Made by a program: the position numbers and the translations under genes. A stretch of 64,000 bases of DNA from Gemmata massiliana (lineage in GTDB: Bacteria; Planctomycetota; Planctomycetia; Gemmatales; Gemmataceae), in NCBI RefSeq assembly GCF_901538265.1, contig NZ_LR593886.1:9755738-9819737 (forward strand), written 5' to 3'. Numbering within the stretch: the stretch's first letter is position 1; each line of letters opens with the position of its first letter. The notes beneath the pieces were generated by a model. That model was not told the DNA's origin. It saw nothing but the letters and a program-made list of their open reading frames with translations, and did no database searches. Positions 57,374 through 64,000 of the stretch are shown here, in pieces.

Positions 57374-60300
57374 ATGGCGCCGTCCTGGCTTCGGCAATTG
57401 TTCAAAAAGCGATTCGTGGGTCAAGGCGCGTGCGCTCCGATCCAGCCCGCCCTCATGGTCGAGGCGCTCGAAGACCGCGCGCTGATGGCCGTGGCGATAT
57501 GGACCGGGGCCGCGATCCCCGCACCAACGACAGGGCACAACTCGGCGCTGTGGAGCGACTCGTTAAATTGGCAGAACGGGTATCGCCCCCAAACCGGGGA
57601 CGATGTCATTTTCCCGGCCGTATCCGGTGCTAACAAGCCCCCGGCGGCAATCGTCAACAATGCGTTCGTTTTCCCGAACGGTACGCACGTCCCGGGGGGG
57701 ACACTCGCGAACTCCATTATCGATGGGAACTACACCATCGGCGACTTGCAGATCAACGATGATAACTACCACATCGACGCCCTATCCGCAAATACCACGT
57801 TGAGGATCAACGGGCGCATTATCTCCAACATTCCGCAGGCCCTCGGGTCACTTACTGGGCTCTCGCTGATCGGGCCGACGTTCGCTACGGGCGGGATATC
57901 GAACCTGCGGATCCAATTGAACGGACTCAACCAGGAGATTCGGAGCGATAATATCGGTGTGCTGTACATCACAGCGGACATCGTCAACCCGACCAGTGGG
58001 GCAGGCGGGTTGTTAAAGCGAGGCACCGGTACAATCGGGTTATCGGGGAACAACACGTTCACCGGCGCGGTGCGAGTCAACGAGGGGATTCTCGCCGTCG
58101 CGAGTGATAACGCGCTCGGGAGCACGATCCTCGGGGCCGCCGTGGACGCCGGCGCGACGATGGCCCTTACAAACGGGGCAACGATCTCCGATTCGCTCGA
58201 TCTCGTCGGGGACGGGGTGGGTGGACTGGGGGCGCTCCGTGGGATCATCGATCCGTACCTGACGTTCCAAGCGCCCAGCACCGTCCCGTTCGGGGGCGGA
58301 ACGTGGTCCGGGGGTATTGCCCTCATCGGCAACGTGACGATTGGGACCGACAGCGGGGCCACGGTCGACGTCGATACGACTGGGATCAGCGGGAGCGGGA
58401 ATCTGACGAAGGTTGGGTTCGACACCCTGAGGTTGTTTACCGGGAACACATACGGGGGCAACACCCTGATTAGGCAGGGGGCGATCACAATCTTCGACAG
58501 CAACGCCCTCTCGCCCAACCCCCTCTTCTCGACCACGGTATTTGATGGTGCGACCCTGCGCGTCGGCAACGGGCTCACGGTCGGTGAGACGCTCTTCCTG
58601 AACGGTGCCGGGTTCTTCTTCGACGCCGCGGGCCGGCCCCGCGGGGCGCTCAGCCTGTTCCAGAACGGGGCGGCATCCGAGTGGACCGGCACGATCACCT
58701 TACTGAGCGCCTCGTCGTTCGGGGCGGCACTGAACGCCGAGCTCCTGCTCTCCGGTCCTATGGGGGGCGCGTTCGCGTTCACGAAGGTCGATCAAGGGAA
58801 CATACGCATCGCCCGTAACAACAGCGCGACCGGGGTGCCCACGGGGTTCGCCCCGTTCACGGGTAGCACGTTCGTTAACAACGGCACCCTGGAGATCGCC
58901 GACGCGCTGGCCCTCGGGAACACGGGTACCGTCACGGTCAACTCGACCACGGGCACCTCGGGCGCGGTCGGTACCCTTCAGATCGAAGGGAACTACACGT
59001 TTGCGCGCCCCCTGGTTTTGAACGGCGTTGGTTTCAACACAGTCGGAGCGGTTCACGTCGTCAACCCGGCCGCGGGCGGCACCTCCGCTATCACGTTCAG
59101 TTCGACCGTCACCCTCGGGTCCGCGGCGTCCCTCAAGATCGACGGGGGCGACGCCCTGTCGATCACCGGGGTCATCCGCGACGGCAGCGTTCCCGCCGGG
59201 GGGGTGATCCCGAGCTTGGAAAAGACCGGGGCCGGCACCCTGACCCTCGCGGGCAACAACACCTACCTCGGGTCCACAGCTCTGCGCGAGGGGCTGACGA
59301 TCATCACGTCCAACCAGTCCCTCGGTGGAGCAAACGGGGCCGGTACGCGCGTGTTCAACGGGGCCGCGCTGCAAATACCCAGCGCGATCACCATGACTGA
59401 GGATCTGACGCTCTCCGGGACCGGGATCTCCGGTGGCGGCGTGCTGCTGGTCGGAGCGGGGACCAGCCAGATCACCGGCCTGATTACCCTCCTCGGCGTC
59501 AACACAACGCAGGCCGATATTAATGTGGCCGCGGGCGGCTCACTCACGTTCGCCGGTGTGGTGAGCGGCGACGCCGACCTCCACAAAATCGGCGCGGGCG
59601 AGTTGCGGCTCGCTGGGACCGCGAGTAACACGTTCCTCACGACGACGTTCGTGGACGACGGGCGGCTCACGCTCGCGAAACCGGCCGGGCTGATCGCACT
59701 CGGCGGCCAGGTGTTCGTTGGCGACACGACCGGTGCCAACAACTCGGCCGAGCTGCGTCTGGAAGCGCACAACCAGATCCCCGAATCGGTCAGCGCGGTC
59801 ACGATCATCGTGACCGTCCGTGAGGACGGGGTATTCAATCTGAACGGGTTCAACGAGTCGCTCGGCGCTCTGACCCTCCAAGGTGGCGAGATCACGACCG
59901 GGACCGGGACACTGATCCTCGCCAGTAACGTGAACGTCACGAACTCGGCCGAGACCGCGAAAATCTCCGGGAACCTGTCGCTCGGCGCGGCAGCCCGAAC
60001 GTTCAATGTTTTTAATGGCGCCTCGGCCACCGACCTACAGATCGACGCCGTTATCAATAACGGCCCGGGGATCACACTGACCGGGGGCGGGACGCTCGTG
60101 CTGGGCGGGGCCAACACGTACACCGGTCCCACAAACGTGGCTCAAGGCGTGCTGCGGTTGGGCGCGAGCAACGTGCTGCCCGATACCACCACTGTCGTAC
60201 TCGGGAACGGAACCACGCTGGACGTAAACGGCTTCACGGACGGGATCGTTGCCGTCACCGGTGGCGCCAGTACGACCCTCGCCCTCGGGGCCGGGGCACT

Positions 60301-62413
60301 GGCGGTCGGGGCTAGTAACGGCACGTCGACCTTCGGGGGAGTGATCACCGGTACCGCGGCTTCGGTGCTTACAAAGATTGGAATCGGGACGCTCACGCTG
60401 TCCGGGGCCAGCCCCGTGTTCACCGGTAAGACGATCGTGGCGGCCGGAACGGTGCTCGTGAATGCGAACCAGGGCGCCGCACAGGTGACTGTTCAGAGCG
60501 GCGCCACCCTGGGCGGGAGCGGTACCGTTGGGGCGATCACGGTGGAGGCGGGTGGGCAGCTCTCGCCGGGCCAGAGCCCCGCGATCCTGAGCGCGAATGG
60601 GATCGTGACCCTTAGCCGCGGCGCGTTCTTCGTCGTAGAGGCGACCGGCACGACCGTGGGCACTCAGTACGACCAGCTCGCCGTCACCGGCACGGCGAAC
60701 CTCAATAACGCGACCCTGGTGTTCAACCCGAGTTTCACCCCTGCTCTCAATGACTCGTTCACCATTCTCACCGCGACGAGTGTTAGTGGCATCTTCAGCG
60801 GGTTGATAGACGGGGCGACCTTTACCTTCGGGACGCGAGTGTACCGGATTAATTACACCGCGACTGACGTCACCATTACGGCGCTCGCACTCGCCTCGAC
60901 CGCGACGATCCAATCGAGCACCAACCCGTCGCTCCCCGGTCAGTCCGTAACGTTCACCTTCACCATTGCCCCTGCAGCAGCCGGTGACCCGGCGCCAACC
61001 GGTACTATCCAGTTCTACGATAACGGCGTGGCAATCGGCGGCTCCGTTGCCCTCACCCCGACTGGCACCAATCAAGCGTCGGCCTCGGTCACGACCGCGT
61101 TGCTCACGAACGGGTCGCACAACATCACCGCAACGTACACATCAACGAACGGCTATCAGGATCTCATTCAGGGGGATGTTGTTCTCGTCCAGGCGGTCAC
61201 CGTGGCCTCGACCGTGACCCTTCAGGCCCTGAACGGTCCGAGCGTCTTCGGGGACACGGTCGGTTTCGTCGCGCGGGTGGCACAGCAATCTGGCCTGGCG
61301 GTTCCGACCGGGACGGTCACCTTTATCAACTCCACGACTGGCGAGGTTCTTGGGGTAGTGGCCCTCGACGCGACCGGTGGGGCCGCCTTCAGCACCAGCA
61401 CGCTCCGCGCGGGAACCAGCATCATCTCGGCCGTCTACTCGGGTGACAGTTTCTACCGGTCCGGGTCCGGTACCGCCACCCAGATCGTCGACCGACAGTC
61501 GCGGATCGTGATCGGCACGGACGCGGGGCCACAAGCAACGGTTCAGATCTTCGATCCGCGGACCGGGGCTCTGCTTCGGGTGCTCACGCCCTTCGACGGG
61601 TACACACTCGGGGTGAAAGTGGCCACAGGAGACGTAAACGGCGACGGCATCGACGACGTCATCGTGTCCGCGGGCGCGGGCGCACCGGGCGGTCACGTGA
61701 AGGTGTACAACGGGGCCGATTACTCGGAGCTGGTGAGCTTCTTCACGTTCGTCGGGTACACGGGCGGGGTGAACATTGCGGCCGGGGACGTGAACGGAGA
61801 CGGGTTCGACGACATCATCGTGGGCACGGCCATCGCCAACGACCACGTGAAGGCGTTCTCCGGGCGCAACCCCGCAGATACGCTGCTGAGCTTCTTCGCC
61901 TACGGCGGCGGGAACCCGGTCGGGGTCACGGTGGCCGCGGGCGACGTGAACGGGGACGGGCTGGCCGACGTGATCACCGGGTCCGCCACGTTCGCCGGAC
62001 ACGTGAAGGCGTTCTCGGGCCAGAGCAACGGGCAGATCCTGGGGAGCTACTTCGCCTACGGTGCCGGGTACCTGGGTGGGATCTACGTGGCGGCCGGGGA
62101 TCTGGACGGCGACGGGCGCGACGAGATCATCACCGGGGCCACGAACGCACCGCACGTCAAGGCCCTCGACGCGCTGACCGGAGCCGAGCGCCAGAGCTTC
62201 ATCGCGTACCCGGGGGCCACGTTCGGGGTCCGTGTTGGGGCGATCGACCGCGACGGCGACCGGCTCGCGGACATCCTCACAGGTGCGGGCGGGAGCGCCC
62301 CGCACGTCAAGATCTTCGACGGTCAAACCCTGGACCTTCTCGACAGCTTCCTGGCCGTGCCGCCGAATCAGTCTCCGTCCCCGGGGATCTTCGTCGGTGG
62401 AAGTACCAAGTAA
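57374..62413 (+). CDS. Giant surface protein: LEPR-like start, autotransporter-type repeats, Ig-like and FG-GAP repeats
   Basis: 1679 residues from ATG 57374. The N-terminus has LMVEALEDRALMAV, the LExR motif shared with large planctomycete exported proteins. Residues about 60-1150 are a series of autotransporter-associated beta-strand repeats, with words such as GGGTLVLGGANTYTGPTNV and KTGAGTLTLAGNNTY. Residues about 1175-1370 are Ig-like beta domains (LPGQSVTFTFTI, TGTIQFYDNG). From about 1376 to the end are FG-GAP/VCBS-type calcium-binding repeats (GDVNGDGIDDVIV and similar, about seven). No outer-membrane barrel is present, so it is not a classical autotransporter. It probably forms a long adhesive fibre. 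A strong terminator follows at 62429-62465. Confidence 0.88.
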   Translation: MAPSWLRQLFKKRFVGQGACAPIQPALMVEALEDRALMAVAIWTGAAIPAPTTGHNSALWSDSLNWQNGYRPQTGDDVIFPAVSGANKPPAAIVNNAFVFPNGTHVPGGTLANSIIDGNYTIGDLQINDDNYHIDALSANTTLRINGRIISNIPQALGSLTGLSLIGPTFATGGISNLRIQLNGLNQEIRSDNIGVLYITADIVNPTSGAGGLLKRGTGTIGLSGNNTFTGAVRVNEGILAVASDNALGSTILGAAVDAGATMALTNGATISDSLDLVGDGVGGLGALRGIIDPYLTFQAPSTVPFGGGTWSGGIALIGNVTIGTDSGATVDVDTTGISGSGNLTKVGFDTLRLFTGNTYGGNTLIRQGAITIFDSNALSPNPLFSTTVFDGATLRVGNGLTVGETLFLNGAGFFFDAAGRPRGALSLFQNGAASEWTGTITLLSASSFGAALNAELLLSGPMGGAFAFTKVDQGNIRIARNNSATGVPTGFAPFTGSTFVNNGTLEIADALALGNTGTVTVNSTTGTSGAVGTLQIEGNYTFARPLVLNGVGFNTVGAVHVVNPAAGGTSAITFSSTVTLGSAASLKIDGGDALSITGVIRDGSVPAGGVIPSLEKTGAGTLTLAGNNTYLGSTALREGLTIITSNQSLGGANGAGTRVFNGAALQIPSAITMTEDLTLSGTGISGGGVLLVGAGTSQITGLITLLGVNTTQADINVAAGGSLTFAGVVSGDADLHKIGAGELRLAGTASNTFLTTTFVDDGRLTLAKPAGLIALGGQVFVGDTTGANNSAELRLEAHNQIPESVSAVTIIVTVREDGVFNLNGFNESLGALTLQGGEITTGTGTLILASNVNVTNSAETAKISGNLSLGAAARTFNVFNGASATDLQIDAVINNGPGITLTGGGTLVLGGANTYTGPTNVAQGVLRLGASNVLPDTTTVVLGNGTTLDVNGFTDGIVAVTGGASTTLALGAGALAVGASNGTSTFGGVITGTAASVLTKIGIGTLTLSGASPVFTGKTIVAAGTVLVNANQGAAQVTVQSGATLGGSGTVGAITVEAGGQLSPGQSPAILSANGIVTLSRGAFFVVEATGTTVGTQYDQLAVTGTANLNNATLVFNPSFTPALNDSFTILTATSVSGIFSGLIDGATFTFGTRVYRINYTATDVTITALALASTATIQSSTNPSLPGQSVTFTFTIAPAAAGDPAPTGTIQFYDNGVAIGGSVALTPTGTNQASASVTTALLTNGSHNITATYTSTNGYQDLIQGDVVLVQAVTVASTVTLQALNGPSVFGDTVGFVARVAQQSGLAVPTGTVTFINSTTGEVLGVVALDATGGAAFSTSTLRAGTSIISAVYSGDSFYRSGSGTATQIVDRQSRIVIGTDAGPQATVQIFDPRTGALLRVLTPFDGYTLGVKVATGDVNGDGIDDVIVSAGAGAPGGHVKVYNGADYSELVSFFTFVGYTGGVNIAAGDVNGDGFDDIIVGTAIANDHVKAFSGRNPADTLLSFFAYGGGNPVGVTVAAGDVNGDGLADVITGSATFAGHVKAFSGQSNGQILGSYFAYGAGYLGGIYVAAGDLDGDGRDEIITGATNAPHVKALDALTGAERQSFIAYPGATFGVRVGAIDRDGDRLADILTGAGGSAPHVKIFDGQTLDLLDSFLAVPPNQSPSPGIFVGGSTK

Positions 62414-62428
62414 GTTCGTCCGATTCGA

Positions 62429-62465
62429 CCGCCCCGGTTCGTGAGCCGGGGCGGTTTCGTTTTTA
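62429..62465 (+). terminator. Strong terminator after the surface protein gene
   Basis: CCGCCCCGG (62429-62437) and CCGGGGCGG (62446-62454) form a 9-bp GC stem with an 8-base loop, followed by TTTCGTTTTT. Confidence 0.88.
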
Positions 62466-62616
62466 CACCGCCCACGGTCCGGATTAAATCTCTCGGCTCC
62501 CGGCGCGAATCCCTTACTGTTCGGCGGTGTCTCCCCGTCTTAATCTCTTGGCACCGTGCCGTTTCGCGGTCACAATAGTTGTTATTCGTCTCCGCGCCCC
62601 CCGCGAGCCGAGCACC

Positions 62617-64000
62617 ATGTCCGAAGTCAACCCGGCGGATTTCGCCGCTCCCAAAACTCCGACCCGCGCGCCGGCCCCCGACACCTTTACGGGCGGGCGC
62701 ACCGGACCGAACGGCCCCAATCGGTCCGCACCTACACACACTCCGCCCGGGCGCATCGGGCGCTTCGAGGTGCGCACGCTGCTCGGCGAGGGCGCGTTCG
62801 CGCGCGTGTACTTGGGGTTCGACCCGGAACTCGAACGGCAGGTGGCGATCAAGGTTCCGAAGGTCGACGAACTGACGCCCGAGTTTCGCGAATCGTTCCT
62901 CCGCGAGAACCGGCTGGCCGCGATCATCCATCACCCCAACGTGTGCCCGGTGTACGAGGTCGGCACCGACGGCACCCTGCCCTACATCGTGATGCGCGTG
63001 GTGCCGGGCACGCTCGCCGGAGTGCTCCGGTACCGCGACGGGCTCCTGCCCCCGCGCCACGCACTCGCGATTGTGCGAAAGCTCGCCCAGGGACTGGCCG
63101 CGGCGCACGCGCAGAAAGTCGTTCACCGCGATTTAAAACCCGCAAACGTACTGTTCGACGAATCCCAGCGCGAGGTGCTTATTGCCGACTTCGGCTTGGC
63201 CCGGCTCGTCGATCAGGCGACTGCGGCCAGCAACGGGGTGCCCAAGGGGACGCCAGCGTACATGTCCCCGGAACAGGCCCGCGGAGCGGCGGCCGAGATC
63301 GGGCCGCTGTCGGATGTGTACAGCCTCGGCGTCATCCTCTACGAGATGCTCACCGGGCGCGTGCCCTTTTCCGGGTCCGTCTGGGAGGTCATGCGCGACC
63401 ACTGCGAGACCGCACCGATCCCCCCGTCGCGGGTCGTTGCGGGGCTCGATCCGGCTCTTGATCCCCTGTGCCTCAAGGCGCTGGCCAAGCGCCCCACGGA
63501 CCGCTACCGCTCCGCGAAGGAATTCGCTACGGCTCTCGGGACGTATTTGCGCTCGAACGAGCGACCAGAGGCACTCCCGGTAGCTGCGGAGCCTGAAGAA
63601 ATCCCGGCGCTGGAACTCGTTGAGGAGCCACTTGCGGACTCGGCGAAGTCTTCTGCTAAGCACACACCAGTTCCGCATTCGGTTCGCGAATCGCGCACCC
63701 AAAAAGCGGCTCCGCCTACGCCGGAGCCACGTGCCGCGTCGCGCCTCTCGGTCATTGCCCTGCTCGTCTCGGGCGCCGCACTGTTTGTCGGTGGAGTGGC
63801 GGTGGCACTTCTGGTGATGCAGAAACCAGAACCTACGAAGTCCTCGGACCCACCGGTCGCGCAGAACGACAACGTGGTGCAGACTCCGCCCGTTGTCGAT
63901 CCGGCCACTTCTACGCCCGTTGCTGCGAAGCCAGTCATCATTCCCGAAGCGCCGGAACCACGCCCGGTTCTGGCGCTGAAGCCCGAAATTGCCACCGCTC
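62617..64000 (+). CDS. Ser/Thr protein kinase, membrane-anchored (3' end cut off)
   Basis: The frame from ATG 62617 stays open to the end of the window (461 codons). A Pro-rich leader of about 48 residues is followed by a eukaryotic-type kinase domain: LLGEGAFARVYLG, Lys79 in VAIKVP, HRDLKPANV (170-178), DFG (191-193), GTPAYMSPEQ and DVYSLGVILYEMLTG. A juxtamembrane linker of about 60 residues leads to a transmembrane helix at about 376-401. A Pro-rich extracytoplasmic part begins after it. Such kinases are very numerous in Gemmata-type genomes. The extracytoplasmic sensor domain lies outside the window. Confidence 0.93.
   Translation, partial: MSEVNPADFAAPKTPTRAPAPDTFTGGRTGPNGPNRSAPTHTPPGRIGRFEVRTLLGEGAFARVYLGFDPELERQVAIKVPKVDELTPEFRESFLRENRLAAIIHHPNVCPVYEVGTDGTLPYIVMRVVPGTLAGVLRYRDGLLPPRHALAIVRKLAQGLAAAHAQKVVHRDLKPANVLFDESQREVLIADFGLARLVDQATAASNGVPKGTPAYMSPEQARGAAAEIGPLSDVYSLGVILYEMLTGRVPFSGSVWEVMRDHCETAPIPPSRVVAGLDPALDPLCLKALAKRPTDRYRSAKEFATALGTYLRSNERPEALPVAAEPEEIPALELVEEPLADSAKSSAKHTPVPHSVRESRTQKAAPPTPEPRAASRLSVIALLVSGAALFVGGVAVALLVMQKPEPTKSSDPPVAQNDNVVQTPPVVDPATSTPVAAKPVIIPEAPEPRPVLALKPEIATA

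Noticed and set aside
60035-62326. Long minus-strand open frames inside the giant surface gene
   Set aside because: They mirror the repeats of the plus-strand protein and have no recognisable domains or start signals.

Overview
The window is high-GC bacterial chromosome from a planctomycete, most likely Gemmataceae. The evidence is the set of families: two modules pairing DUF1549/DUF1553 proteins with Tat-exported DUF1501 proteins, a DUF1080 glycoside-hydrolase-like protein, a Uma2 nuclease, giant surface proteins with an N-terminal 'LExR' motif, and a paralogue family ending in GCWVVDLVLGK that I recognise from Gemmata-type genomes. I see no phage, insertion sequence, rRNA or CRISPR array. 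One tRNA (Ser-GGA) is present.

Layout. 1-4.6 kb: end of a SWIM/ATP-dependent DNA ligase/WGR fusion, an RTX-type protein, a VOC protein and an RNA-ligase-like enzyme. 4.6-10.1 kb (minus): DUF1549/1553, DUF1080 and DUF1501 genes in one operon. 10.2-23.5 kb (plus): an esterase, a HAD phosphatase/HerA-type ATPase fusion, a ROK kinase, a DUF4139 protein, RibF overlapping an NfuA/NifU-C scaffold, a TIM-barrel isomerase, and a second DUF1549/1553-DUF1501 module with a small acidic protein of unknown function between the two. 23.6-31.3 kb: an orphan PstB, a zinc alcohol dehydrogenase, a YdcZ-type membrane protein, a nitrilase, a protein that looks like the shoulder and cap of Major Vault Protein, TrpB and MutM. 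31.4-42.8 kb: a haem-type sensor histidine kinase, an orphan TerY-type kinase, tRNA-Ser with a frameshifted Uma2 gene beside it, a Gemmata paralogue, an S9 peptidase, and an NfeD/flotillin pair. 43.0-53.4 kb (all minus): dihaem peroxidase, lipoate ligase, retropepsin-like protease, small basic protein, AlkB, HExxH protein, SDR, TipAS-type MerR, membrane MutS-like ATPase, lectin-fold protein and an epimerase. 53.6-64 kb: a TPR/DUF3299 protein, a 36-residue basic protein, RimO, a 1679-residue surface protein and the start of a Ser/Thr kinase.

Gene ends are marked by strong hairpins. Several are built from word-like repeats that recur in the window: two related ~39-bp inverted repeats, a 24-bp perfect one, and two of a GTCAGAGG/ACAGAAG type. 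Four of these five lie between convergent genes and may act as bidirectional terminators. The observations I find most worth following are the vault-like protein, the single-base frameshift that makes Uma2 run into the tRNA, and the HAD/HerA fusion. Family assignments come from reading motifs by eye; no database search was run.
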